NCBI RefSeq assembly: GCF_020026305.1
Contig: NZ_CP075691.1
Location: 5,704,001 to 5,768,000, forward strand
Direction of reading: 5' to 3'
DNA from: Streptomyces sp. 135
GTDB lineage: Bacteria > Actinomycetota > Actinomycetes > Streptomycetales > Streptomycetaceae
DNA: 64,000 nucleotides
Numbering within the stretch: position 1 is the stretch's first letter; each line of letters begins with the position of its first letter. Below, piece after piece: positions 38,497 to 46,299 of this stretch. The notes below the pieces were generated by a model. It worked only from the letters and a program-made list of their open reading frames with translations, was not told the DNA's origin and ran no database searches. The translations under genes were made by a program, and so were the position numbers.

Positions 38497-39863
38497 CGGG
38501 AGGCCTCGCCGGCGGCGAGCGGGGCGCGGGCCGAGCCGCTGAGCCGGATGAGCAGCGCCACGATGATCCAGTTGGTGACGACCGACGAACCGCCCTGCGC
38601 GAGGAACGGCATCGCCATGCCGGTGAGCGGGATGAGCCCCGTGACACCGCCGGCGATCACGAAGACCTGGAGCGCGATGATCGAGGCGAGCCCGATCGCG
38701 AGCAGCCGCCCGAAGGGGTCCCGCAGCGCGAGGCCCGCGCGGTAGCCGCGCTCGACGAGGAGGGCGTAGAGCAGGAAGATCGCGCAGAGCCCGGCGAGGC
38801 CGAGCTCCTCGCCCGCCGTCGCCAGGATGAAGTCGGACTTCGCGGCGAACCCGATGAGGATGGAGTGCCCGAGCCCGAGCCCGGTGCCGAGCAGCCCGCC
38901 CTCCGCGAAGGCGAAGAGGGACTGGGCGAGTTGGTTCGGGCCCTGGCCCGCGTCGATGGAGGCGAAGGGGTGCAGCCAGTCCTGGACGCGGCCGTGCACA
39001 TGCGGTTCGAGCGAGCCGACCGCGTAGGCGCCGAGCACGGCGAGGAGCAGGCCGACCGCGATCCAGCCGATGCGGCCCGTGGCGACGTACAGCAGGATCA
39101 CGAAGAGCCCGAAGAAGAGCAGCGAGGTGCCGAGGTCGCGCTCCAGGACGAGGACGCCGACGCTCAGCAGCCAGATCGTGACGATGGGGCCGAGGACGCG
39201 GCCGGTGGGCAGCTGGAGGCTCCTGAACCGCCCCAGGGTGCGGCCCGTGCAGGCCAGCGCGTTGCGGTTGGCGGCGAGATAGCTGGCGAAGAAGACCGCG
39301 AGCAGGACCTTGGCGAACTCGCCCGGCTGGATGGACAGCCCGCCGAACCTGATCCAGATCCGGGCGCCGTTCACGGCAGGGAAGAAGACCGGCACGATCA
39401 TCAGGAGCAGCGCGGTGACCACCGAGAGGTAGGCGTACCGCTGGAGCACGCGGTGGTCGCGCAGGGCGAGCACGGCGGCGATGAACAGCGCCACGCCGAT
39501 GGTCGACCAGATCAGCTGGGCGGGCGCCGCCTCGTCGTGCGGGGTCTGCAGGTCGAGGCGGTAGATGAGCACCAGGCCGAGGCCGTTGAGGAGGACCGCG
39601 ATGGGCAGCAGCAGCGGATCGGCGTACGGGGCGCGGAAGCGGACGGCGAGGTGCGCGAGGAGGGCGAGCACGCCGAGCCCGGCGCCGTAACCGGCGGCGC
39701 CGGGCGGGACGGTGCCGTTCTTCGCGAGGCCGACATCGCAGTAGCCGTACACGCAGAGCAGTACGGCGACGACGAGCAGGGCGAGCTCGGTGCCGCGGCG
39801 CCGGGGGGCGCGGACGGCGGGGACCGCGGGAGGTGCGGCGGCGACCGCTCTTGTTCCGGTCAT
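38493..39863 (-). CDS. FtsW/RodA/SpoVE (SEDS) peptidoglycan polymerase
   Basis: 456 aa with about 12 TM helices. SEDS hallmarks are visible: GARIWIRFGGLSIQPGEFAKVLLAVFFASYL, the catalytic-loop region LHPFASIDAGQGPNQLAQSLFAFAEGGLLGTGLG, and FILATAGEELGL with GLIPLTGMAMPFLAQGGSS. It polymerises lipid II and partners with the class B PBP encoded 4 bases downstream in overlap. Probably a paralogue of the main division or elongation pair, perhaps used in sporulation. Confidence 0.93.
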   Translation of the reverse strand: MTGTRAVAAAPPAVPAVRAPRRRGTELALLVVAVLLCVYGYCDVGLAKNGTVPPGAAGYGAGLGVLALLAHLAVRFRAPYADPLLLPIAVLLNGLGLVLIYRLDLQTPHDEAAPAQLIWSTIGVALFIAAVLALRDHRVLQRYAYLSVVTALLLMIVPVFFPAVNGARIWIRFGGLSIQPGEFAKVLLAVFFASYLAANRNALACTGRTLGRFRSLQLPTGRVLGPIVTIWLLSVGVLVLERDLGTSLLFFGLFVILLYVATGRIGWIAVGLLLAVLGAYAVGSLEPHVHGRVQDWLHPFASIDAGQGPNQLAQSLFAFAEGGLLGTGLGLGHSILIGFAAKSDFILATAGEELGLAGLCAIFLLYALLVERGYRAGLALRDPFGRLLAIGLASIIALQVFVIAGGVTGLIPLTGMAMPFLAQGGSSVVTNWIIVALLIRLSGSARAPLAAGEASR

Positions 39864-39907
39864 GCCGGGAACGTAGCAAGCAACCTGCTCTGAAGTCTGC
39901 TTATGCC

Positions 39908-39926
39908 GTATATGTCGGCTATATCG
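39908..39926. promoter_or_regulatory. AT-rich inverted repeat upstream of the SEDS gene
   Basis: GTATAT-GTCGGCT-ATATCG lies 45 bases before the SEDS start in a locally AT-rich stretch. ATAT arms with a 7-base spacer suggest an operator or a promoter element; the regulator is unknown. Confidence 0.3.
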
Positions 39927-39956
39927 ACGATGTGGGCCATGCGGGGTAATGCGGCG

Positions 39957-40433
39957 TCAGCACCAGCGCGGTGCCTTTCCGATGGTGGCGATGTAGTTCG
40001 CGGAGCCCCAGGCCCAGGTCCCGTCGGTGAGGAGGTACCAGTGGTTGGTGCGGCCCACCCGGTCACCCTTGGTCTTGCAGTAGATGGTGACGACCTTGCC
40101 GTGGGGCTCGCTGCGGACCACGCGGCTGCCGCGGTGGGGCGAGTCGCGCAGCAGGAGTCCGCTCTTGGCGGTCACACGGCCCTTGTAGACGGGTGCCTTG
40201 TAGTCGGTGACGGGTGTCTTGTGGCCGACAGCAGGCGTCTTGTGGCCGGTGGTGGGTTTCTTGTGGCCGGTAACCGGTGTCTTGTGGCCGGTGGCGGGTT
40301 TCTTGTGGCCGGTGGCGGGTGCCTTGGGGTCGGGGTCGTCGTACGCCGCGGCGGGGCCGGTGAGGCCGAGCGTGGCGAGGGCGCCGACGGCGGCGAGTAC
40401 GCCGAGCCGGGTGGTGGTGGTCCGCAGGGACAT
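39957..40433 (-). CDS. Secreted SH3-type protein with KxPxTGH heptad repeats
   Basis: 158 aa from ATG 40433 with GGAGG upstream. A signal peptide (LGVLAAVGALATLGLTGPAAA-YD) is followed by six heptads of the form xTGHKxP (about 40-85), then a bacterial SH3-like domain (VTAKSGLLLRDSPHRGSRVVR, VVTIYCKTKGD, NHWYLLTDGTWAWGSANYI). The repeats form a Lys/Pro/His-rich flexible stalk that could bind the wall, teichoic polymers or metal. The SH3 domain probably binds peptidoglycan peptides. Confidence 0.82.
   Translation of the reverse strand: MSLRTTTTRLGVLAAVGALATLGLTGPAAAYDDPDPKAPATGHKKPATGHKTPVTGHKKPTTGHKTPAVGHKTPVTDYKAPVYKGRVTAKSGLLLRDSPHRGSRVVRSEPHGKVVTIYCKTKGDRVGRTNHWYLLTDGTWAWGSANYIATIGKAPRWC
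40196..40330. repeat. 21-bp tandem repeat inside the SH3 protein gene
   Basis: About six imperfect 21-base units with core TCTTGTGGCCGGT encode the xTGHKxP heptads. Unit number may vary between strains. Confidence 0.75.
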
Positions 40434-40529
40434 GGGGCCTCCTCGGAGGAAAGGGGGGACGCGCGGCTTCTGACGAGTGCTCAAAGGCCGCAAGTCACAG
40501 TAAAAGCGGCACAGTGCGTACGCGAAAGC

Positions 40530-41834
40530 TCACGTGGTGCTTTCGGGTCCCTCCGCCGCGTCCCGGCCGGGCGCCTCCGTGAAGGGCAGCCGCAGCGTCG
40601 CCACCGCCCCGCCGTCCGGGGCGTTGGCGAACGTCAGCCGGGCGCCGAGGACCGCCGCCTGGCCGAGCGCGATGGTCAGCCCGAGGCCGTGCCCCTTGCT
40701 GGTGCCCTCGGTGCGAAAGCGCTGCGGGCCGTGCTCCACCAGGTAACCGGGGTAGCCGTCGCCGTGGTCCCGCACGGCCACGACCGGCCCGTCGACCGTC
40801 ACCACCACCGGCGCCCGCCCGTGCTTGAGCGCGTTGGCGACCAGATTGCCGAGCACCCGCTCCAGGCGCCGCCGGTCGGTCTCCACGCACACGTCGCGGA
40901 CGACGACCAGCTCCACGCCCTCGCCGCAGCCCCGCACCACCCGCTCCGCCAGTGGAGCGAGCCGGTGGGCGTCCAGGTCCACCCGTTCGCTCCTCGCGTC
41001 GAGCCGGGAGATCTCCAGGAGGTCCTCGGTCAGCGTGCGCAGCGCGGCCACCCGGTCCCGCACCAGCTCGGTGGGGCGCCCCGGTTCGAGGAGCTCGGCC
41101 GCCGCGTGCAGCCCGGTCAGCGGGGTGCGCAGCTCGTGCGCCACGTCGGCGGTGAACCGCTGCTCGCTCAGCAGCTTGCCCTGGAGCGAGGACGCCATGG
41201 TGTCCAGCGCCCCGGCGACGGCGGCCACCTCGTCCTGGCGGCGGGCGGGACCCTTGGTGCGCGGGTCGTTGACGCGCGCGTCGAGGTCGCCCGCGCTGAT
41301 CCGCCGGGCGACCTGCGCCGTCTGGTGCAGCCGCCGCGTCACCCGCGTCACGGCGAACGCCCCGACCAGCAGCGTCGCCCCGATCGCGAGGACGGAGGAG
41401 CCGAGGATTGCCCGGTCGAGCCCGTCGATGGTGCGGGCGCCCTGCGCGTAGTCGACCTGGACGGCGATGGCGCGGCCCCCGTCGGCGGGCCCCGCCGCCC
41501 ACATCGTCGGCCGTGACTCGTGGGCGGCGACCATCGTGCCGCGCTCGCCGCTCAGCGCCAGCTCGCGCAGCGGCCCGGGCAGGCCCTTGGGGTCGACGCC
41601 CGCGCCGTACCCGAGGCGGTCGCCCGCCTCGTAGCGCTCGGTGGCCTCCGCCAGCCGGTCGAGGGCCCGCTCGCGGGCCTGGCCGACGGTCTGGTTGGTC
41701 ACCGAGACATGGACGAGCATGCCGAGCAGCGCGGCCAGCGCACAGCACATGACCGTGATGAAGACGGCCGCCTTCCAGGTGAGCGTCGCCGTCCAGGCGG
41801 GAAGCCGCGGTCCGCGCGGCCGGTGCCGGCTCAT
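40530..41834 (-). CDS. CseC-like sensor histidine kinase without adjacent regulator
   Basis: 434 aa. TM1 (23-44) and TM2 (about 143-163) enclose a 100-residue extracellular sensor. Then HAMP (164-220), His233 in TADVAHELRTPLTG, a weak N box NLVANALKHG, and VRDHGDGYPGYL with GHGLGLTIA. The kinase core resembles CseC of the SigE cell-envelope stress system as I remember it. Its start overlaps the stop of a lipoprotein gene (ATGA). No response regulator gene is present on either side; the neighbours are a lipoprotein, a sortase and a surface protein, so a cell-surface signal is likely. Confidence 0.9.
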   Translation of the reverse strand: MSRHRPRGPRLPAWTATLTWKAAVFITVMCCALAALLGMLVHVSVTNQTVGQARERALDRLAEATERYEAGDRLGYGAGVDPKGLPGPLRELALSGERGTMVAAHESRPTMWAAGPADGGRAIAVQVDYAQGARTIDGLDRAILGSSVLAIGATLLVGAFAVTRVTRRLHQTAQVARRISAGDLDARVNDPRTKGPARRQDEVAAVAGALDTMASSLQGKLLSEQRFTADVAHELRTPLTGLHAAAELLEPGRPTELVRDRVAALRTLTEDLLEISRLDARSERVDLDAHRLAPLAERVVRGCGEGVELVVVRDVCVETDRRRLERVLGNLVANALKHGRAPVVVTVDGPVVAVRDHGDGYPGYLVEHGPQRFRTEGTSKGHGLGLTIALGQAAVLGARLTFANAPDGGAVATLRLPFTEAPGRDAAEGPESTT

Positions 41835-42577
41835 CGGCCGTCACTCTCGGAGGGCGTGCCGGACCCGCTCGCGGAGGGCGAGGGCCGGGGCGTCTTGAGG
41901 CGCGGCGCGTTCGCGGAGCGGACGATCTCGTCGCGCGTCGGCAGCATCGTCTTCTGGTGGGAGTCCCAGGACCAGACCGTGTGGTACTCGTACCCCGGCA
42001 GGCTGGAGACGGCGCGGATGATCAGGTCGCGCCCGGCCAGCTCGACGCCGAGCACCGCGTCGCTCATCTCCATGATCTGCGTCAGCCGCCGCTTCTGCTG
42101 GGCGTAGACCCGGATGTCGAGGTTGTCGTCGGGCGTCGAGACGCCGACGATCAGGTCCTCCTCGCCGTCGCCGGTCAGATCGCGGTAGTACGCCTTGAGG
42201 ACCGGGCACCGTTCCCGCGCGCCGGAGTCGTCGTCGGCGCAGTCGTCGAGCCGCTCCACGGTCTTCTCGTACACGGAGTCCGAGGTGTCGTACGTCCCCG
42301 GGTTCTGTTCGAAGTCCGCGCGGACCACGTCGGCCGGGTCCACCTTGCGCAGGTCGTCGCCGGGGACCTTGACGCCGGTGACCCGCACGCTCTCTATGGC
42401 GCCGTAGTCCTCGGCGGGCGCGGACGGGGGCGGCAGGTCGGGCCAGAGGTGCGTGGGGCCCTGGGCGCTGGGTGTCGCGCCGGCGCCGCGCAGCCCGCCG
42501 GGGTCGCCGCAGCCGCCGGCCAGCGCCGTGGCGAGTGCGGCGAAGACGGCGGTGAGCGCGAGCCGGCTGCGGTTCAC
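41831..42577 (-). CDS. Secreted lipoprotein, partner of the CseC-like kinase
   Basis: 248 aa from GTG 42577 with AGGAG 5 bases upstream. The signal peptide ends in a lipobox-like ALAGGC. The mature part has segments such as YRDLTGDGEEDLIVGVSTP, which resemble the Asp-rich repeat of integrin-type or VCBS proteins, then YEYHTVWSWDSHQKTMLP. It ends in a Pro/Ser tail. Coupled to the kinase by a 4-base overlap, it probably modulates the sensor, as CseA does for CseC; sequence similarity to CseA was not checked. Confidence 0.82.
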   Translation of the reverse strand: MNRSRLALTAVFAALATALAGGCGDPGGLRGAGATPSAQGPTHLWPDLPPPSAPAEDYGAIESVRVTGVKVPGDDLRKVDPADVVRADFEQNPGTYDTSDSVYEKTVERLDDCADDDSGARERCPVLKAYYRDLTGDGEEDLIVGVSTPDDNLDIRVYAQQKRRLTQIMEMSDAVLGVELAGRDLIIRAVSSLPGYEYHTVWSWDSHQKTMLPTRDEIVRSANAPRLKTPRPSPSASGSGTPSESDGR

Positions 42578-42629
42578 TGCACTCCTGCCTGCCGCGGGTG
42601 CGGCCTGTCGTACGGCGGCCGGCCGTACG

Positions 42630-43301
42630 TCATGAGACCAGGTCGGCGTAGAGGATGATGTTGTCAGACCGGTGGCCGCCGACGATCGGCCCGCCACAGG
42701 TCACCAGGCGCAACTCGGGCCGCCCGGTCGCCCCGTACACCTTATGGGTGGGGAAGTCGTCCTTGTCCACCTGCTGGATCTCGCGCACCTCGAACCTCGC
42801 CGTGCCGCCGTCCGCACGGGGCACCTCGACGGCGTCGCCGACGCCGATCCTCGCGACGTCCCGCATCAGCGCGGGACCGTTCACCGTGTCGTAGTGCGCG
42901 ACGATCACGGCGGCTCCCTTCTCGCCGGGCGTGACCGAGCCGGTCCACCAGCCGGGCTCCGCCGCCTCTTCCACCGGCGGCACCTGGAGCTCCCGGTCCG
43001 CGTCCAGGCCGAGGCGGAGCATCGATGAGGTGTCGACGCCCGCCGCCGGGACGCGCAAGCCGGTCGGCTCGGAGGGCTTCAGCGGGGCGGCGGCCCGGCC
43101 GGTGCGGGGCATGGCGGCGTCGTCGGCCATCTCGACGTCGGGCGCCGGGTGGACCGTGCCGCCGCCGCCCTGGCCGCAGGCGATCAGGGCGACACCGACG
43201 GCGGCCGTCACGGCGGAGGCGAGCGCGACGCGGGGGCTGTGCCGACGCGGGCGGTCCGGGCAGGACTCGGCTGTGGGGGAGGTCGGCACGGGGCTCCTCA
43301 T
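42630..43301 (-). CDS. Class F sortase with lipobox-like N-terminus
   Basis: 223 aa. The sortase core has the catalytic trio His136 (VIVAHYDT), Cys202 (RLVTCGG) and Arg211 (GGHRSDN), as in class F enzymes of actinobacteria. The N-terminal hydrophobic segment ends LIAC-GQGGGG, which fits a lipobox at Cys42 rather than a plain anchor, so the enzyme may be lipid-anchored. Class F sortases join or anchor surface proteins. The gene just upstream (43337-43824) encodes a small protein with a C-terminal TM and Arg tail but no LPxTG. Confidence 0.92.
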   Translation of the reverse strand: MRSPVPTSPTAESCPDRPRRHSPRVALASAVTAAVGVALIACGQGGGGTVHPAPDVEMADDAAMPRTGRAAAPLKPSEPTGLRVPAAGVDTSSMLRLGLDADRELQVPPVEEAAEPGWWTGSVTPGEKGAAVIVAHYDTVNGPALMRDVARIGVGDAVEVPRADGGTARFEVREIQQVDKDDFPTHKVYGATGRPELRLVTCGGPIVGGHRSDNIILYADLVS

Positions 43302-43336
43302 GAGAGCGGGGGAAGGACGGGAGAGCGTGGCCCCGG

Positions 43337-43824
43337 TCAGGCGTCCGTGCGGCCGCGGCGCAGCATCGCGAAGCCGAGCCCCGCGGCGTAAGCCGCCGCC
43401 ATGCCGCCGCCCGCCACGAGGAACGCCGGGCTGCCGGCGTCCCGCACCCCTCGGCGCCGGCTCCGACGCCGCCGCGCGGCGTGGCGGTCACGGCGTCCTG
43501 CCCGCCGTCCAGGCGGGTGACGCCGATGTGTCCGTTGGACGGGTACAGCTCGTACCGCACGCCGCTCTCGGTCACCGTGGGGTGCCTGGCGGAGAGGGTG
43601 GCGATCTGCTGGTCCCGCACCGAGAGCGTCGCGACGTAGGAGCCGTCGCGGTTGCGGACCTCGGCCTTCGCGCCGTGGCCCAGCGTGACCTCGTGGACCG
43701 CGGCTCGCGGCGTCCGGCCCGGCGCCGGTGCGCCCGCGAAGGCCCCGGCGGTAAGCGCGAGCAGCGCACCGCCGACGAGCGCGGTGACGGCGGCGGCGTG
43801 CAGGGCGTGGCGGCGGGTGCTCAC
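43337..43824 (-). CDS. Secreted surface protein with C-terminal TM anchor, 1-base frameshift
   Basis: About 162 aa if the frame is restored. GTG 43824 has AAGGAA upstream. A signal peptide (HAAAVTALVGGALLALTAGAFA) is followed by a beta-rich domain (VTLGHGAKAEVRNRDGSYVA, LYPSNGHIGVTRLDGGQ). The frame then runs into unrelated sequence after GAGAEG. Shifting by one base at the G run (C run on plus, 43447-43450) gives VRDAGSPAFLVAGGG, a TM helix and the tail LRRGRTDA with a TGA at 43339. This looks like a lost base in a homopolymer. The TM-plus-Arg tail and the sortase next door suggest a sortase substrate, but no sorting motif is visible. Confidence 0.72.
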
Positions 43825-44038
43825 GGGGCGTTCCTTCGGGTCGGTCTGCCGGTCGGGTCGGTCTGCCGGTCCGGTCTCGCTGGTCCGGGTGGATGCCACC
43901 GAAGCTAGACGTCCGTCATTGCGGCCCACCCTCAGCCGTGTAACAGCGCGCCATACCTGAGCGTGCGGTGTGGTTACGGAACCGGGTTCTTGCCCCGGCG
44001 GCCCACGGGCTGTTCCCATGGTCGGGGGGTGATGCGGC

Positions 44039-44848
44039 ATGAGCGGCCTGCGCGTCGTACCGGCCCGGCGGCACGGGAAGGAGCGGCTGTACGTCTGCCG
44101 CGCGGACGGCGGGAACGTGGCCTGGTACGACCGGGACTCCGCCCGGGTGAACCTCCTCAGCGAGGACCGCGAGGCAGAGGTCCTGCGTGTCCTCGCGCCG
44201 TTCCTCGCCGGTGACGTCACGGTGGGCCCGCCGCCCGTCCCCACCCCCGCCGAGCTGTCCCGGCTCGCCCTGCACCCCGACGACGACCTCGCCCCGAGCC
44301 GCCCCGGCGAGGCCCTCCACATCGCCCTGGAGCGCGACCCGGCGCCCCCGCGCAGGCTGCGCGCCGACCCCCGGCACCGCGCGCTCGCCGCGGAACAGGC
44401 GGTCGGGGAGGCCCTGGACGCCCTGGAGGGCGCGGGCTGGCGCGCGCTGCACTCCCTGCCGCTGCCCGGCGGCGGCCGCATCCAACATCTGCTGATCGGG
44501 CCCGGCGGCCTGTTCTGCGTGGCAGCCCTCGCCGTCCGCAAGCAGCGCGTGCGCATCGCCGACCCGATGGTGACCGTGGGCCGCCGCGACCCCGTCCCGC
44601 TGCTGCGCACGCTCCGCTCCGACGCGAGCCGCGCCTCGTTCGCGCTCACGGCGGAGGTCCGCCCCGTCCTGGCGCTGGCCGGGCCCGGGGCGGCGGACCT
44701 GGCCGCGGCGGAGCACCCGCGCGACGTACGGGTGCTGCGCGCGGAGGGCCTGGCGGCCCTGGCCCGGCTGGGCGGCGTACTGAAACCGGCCGATGTGGAG
44801 GCCCTGCACGCGCTGGCCAGGGACCGCCACACCTGGCGGCGGGTCTGA
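44039..44848 (+). CDS. NERD-like protein, probably without nuclease activity
   Basis: 269 aa. The central region (about 115-185: AEQAVGEALDALEGAGWRAL, LIGPGGLFCVAALAV) follows the nuclease-related domain (NERD) pattern: strand, 'dhl-vGP-G-f-v' and a Lys-containing strand. The catalytic-type Asp is replaced by Gln (IQHLLIGPGG) and the partner residues differ, so it may be a binding rather than a cleaving protein. The N-terminus (YVCRADGGNVAWYDRDSARVNLL) resembles small zinc-finger-less DNA or nucleotide-binding modules. Divergent from the surface-protein operon. Function unassigned. Confidence 0.65.
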   Translation: MSGLRVVPARRHGKERLYVCRADGGNVAWYDRDSARVNLLSEDREAEVLRVLAPFLAGDVTVGPPPVPTPAELSRLALHPDDDLAPSRPGEALHIALERDPAPPRRLRADPRHRALAAEQAVGEALDALEGAGWRALHSLPLPGGGRIQHLLIGPGGLFCVAALAVRKQRVRIADPMVTVGRRDPVPLLRTLRSDASRASFALTAEVRPVLALAGPGAADLAAAEHPRDVRVLRAEGLAALARLGGVLKPADVEALHALARDRHTWRRV

Positions 44849-44875
44849 GCCGCCGCCGGCCGGCCTGAGGACGCG

Positions 44876-45304
44876 TCAGAGGTTGTCCCCCCAACCGCCC
44901 TGGATCATGGTCTGGAAGGCCCACGATCCACCGCGCCTGATCAGGATGTCGGCGTAGCGCAGCCGCTGGGTCTCGCCGCCCGCCGTCATCACCGAGTCGG
45001 TGAAGACGACGGCCATCGCGGGGGAGAGGAAGACGGGCGTACGCGTGGACTCGAAGCCGATGTCCTCGCCGCCCTCTCCCATCACGTGGGTCATCGTCGC
45101 GACGAACCGCTCACGGTCCCACTGCGCGGCCCGTCCGTCGCCCGCGGAGTCGTCGCTGACCAGGTTGAGCGGGAAGACGGCCAGGTCGGCCATGCGCTCC
45201 ACATCGCGCTTCGCGCTGTGCGCGTCGTACTCGGCGAACCACGTGTCCAGGCTCGCGCGGTCCTCTTCGGTCGGCACGTATCCGGTCTCGGGCAGGAAGG
45301 TCAC
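44876..45304 (-). CDS. NTF2/SnoaL-like small protein
   Basis: 142 aa from GTG 45304 with GAGGAG upstream. Pattern: first helix TWFAEYDAHSAKRDVERMADLAVFPL, then beta strands around VVFTDSVM and RLRYADILIRRGGSWAFQTMI, typical of the cone-shaped NTF2/SnoaL fold. Members range from ketosteroid isomerases to polyketide cyclases and small stress proteins; no catalytic residue is certain. The promoter holds two TCAANNTTGA palindromes, so it is under a specific regulator not present in this window. Confidence 0.82.
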   Translation of the reverse strand: MTFLPETGYVPTEEDRASLDTWFAEYDAHSAKRDVERMADLAVFPLNLVSDDSAGDGRAAQWDRERFVATMTHVMGEGGEDIGFESTRTPVFLSPAMAVVFTDSVMTAGGETQRLRYADILIRRGGSWAFQTMIQGGWGDNL

Positions 45305-45327
45305 TCGGTCTCCTCGTCGGAAGGCTC

Positions 45328-45386
45328 ATCAATTTTGACTACTGACGGAGAGGGTATGCCTCGGAGGCTCGCTAGTCAAACTTGAT
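45328..45386. promoter_or_regulatory. Paired operators TCAANNTTGA upstream of the NTF2-like gene
   Basis: TCAATTTTGA (45329-45338) and TCAAACTTGA (45376-45385) are each palindromic and also form a 14-base inverted repeat with each other (13 of 14 bases match). Centres are 47 bases apart. Such sites suit MarR, PadR or HxlR-type repressors. Confidence 0.65.
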
Positions 45387-45390
45387 TACA

Positions 45391-45406
45391 CGTGACGCCG
45401 GTCACG
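45391..45406. terminator. Hairpin after the ligase gene
   Basis: CGTGAC-GCCG-GTCACG lies 5 bases past the ligase stop on the minus strand. A compact stem in the right place, with no T run. Confidence 0.5.
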
Positions 45407-45411
45407 CGTGG

Positions 45412-46299
45412 TCAGCGGAACCGGACCACGACCGCCGTCGCGTGCCGCGTCGTGTTCTGCCGCACCTCGACCATCACCACCGGCTCAGCGGGCAGCGCCG
45501 CGTACGTCAGGTCGCCGATGCCGATCGCGGTCGCCACCCCCTCGCCCACCGGCTCCGGCAGCGCCCGCGCGGCCGCCGACCGCACCGCGGGGGACAGCGG
45601 TGACGACACCACCGGGGTGCCGTCACCGGGCAGGGCGAGGACCAGCGCCTGAGGGCGGGCGGGGTTTCCGGTGCAGCCGACCACGACGGCGTCCCGGGTG
45701 TCGCTGTGCCGCAGCTTCAGCCACGCGCGCGTGCCGCCCCGGTACGCCGAGTCGAGCCGCTTGATCACCAGGCCCTCGACGCCGGTCGCGGGCAGCGTCT
45801 CGTACCAGGTCAGGGCCAGGTCCCGGTCGGTCGTCGACGGCACCGCCTGGAGCGGCGGCCCCCAGGGCGCGAGCAGCCGTACGAGGCGCGCGCGCCGCTC
45901 CGTGTACGGCAGTCGGCGGCAGTCCTCGCCGCCCTCCGTGAGCAGGTCGAAGGCGGCGTACGAGGCGGGCAGGGTGCGCGCGAGGACGCCGGCACGCGCG
46001 CGGGTGGCCGCCGCCCGCTGCTGCACGGCGGCGAAGTCGATGCGGCCGCCGGACCACACCACGACCTCGCCGTCGAGCGCGGTGCCCTCGGGCAGCTCGG
46101 CCGCGGCCTCGGCGAGGTCGGGGAAGGCGCTGGTGACGGTCCTTCCCGAACGGGCCTGGAGCGTCACCTCGCCCCGCTCGCCCCGGAGCACGACCATGCG
46201 GTGCCCGTCGAACTTGGGCTCGTACGCCCAGCCGCCGCCCTCCGGCAGCGCGCTCACCGCCTCCGCGAGGGCGACCCGTACGGGCCGCGTCAGGATCAT
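45412..46299 (-). CDS. ATP-dependent DNA ligase (NHEJ type)
   Basis: 295 aa. Adenylation motif I is YEPKFDGHRM with nucleophile Lys29. Further nucleotidyltransferase motifs are ALDGEVVVW (III), GVEGLVIKRLDS (IV) and AWLKLRHSD (V), followed by a short OB fold. It is smaller than multidomain LigD ligase and resembles stand-alone LigC-type repair ligases. Its start overlaps the stop of the polymerase gene by 4 bases, and both face ku across a shared promoter. Together they would perform non-homologous end joining: end binding, gap filling and sealing. Confidence 0.93.
   Translation of the reverse strand: MILTRPVRVALAEAVSALPEGGGWAYEPKFDGHRMVVLRGERGEVTLQARSGRTVTSAFPDLAEAAAELPEGTALDGEVVVWSGGRIDFAAVQQRAAATRARAGVLARTLPASYAAFDLLTEGGEDCRRLPYTERRARLVRLLAPWGPPLQAVPSTTDRDLALTWYETLPATGVEGLVIKRLDSAYRGGTRAWLKLRHSDTRDAVVVGCTGNPARPQALVLALPGDGTPVVSSPLSPAVRSAAARALPEPVGEGVATAIGIGDLTYAALPAEPVVMVEVRQNTTRHATAVVVRFR

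Noticed and set aside
40196-40330. Tandem repeats that could suggest a CRISPR array
   Set aside because: Units are contiguous 21-mers in frame with a coding gene, without spacers.
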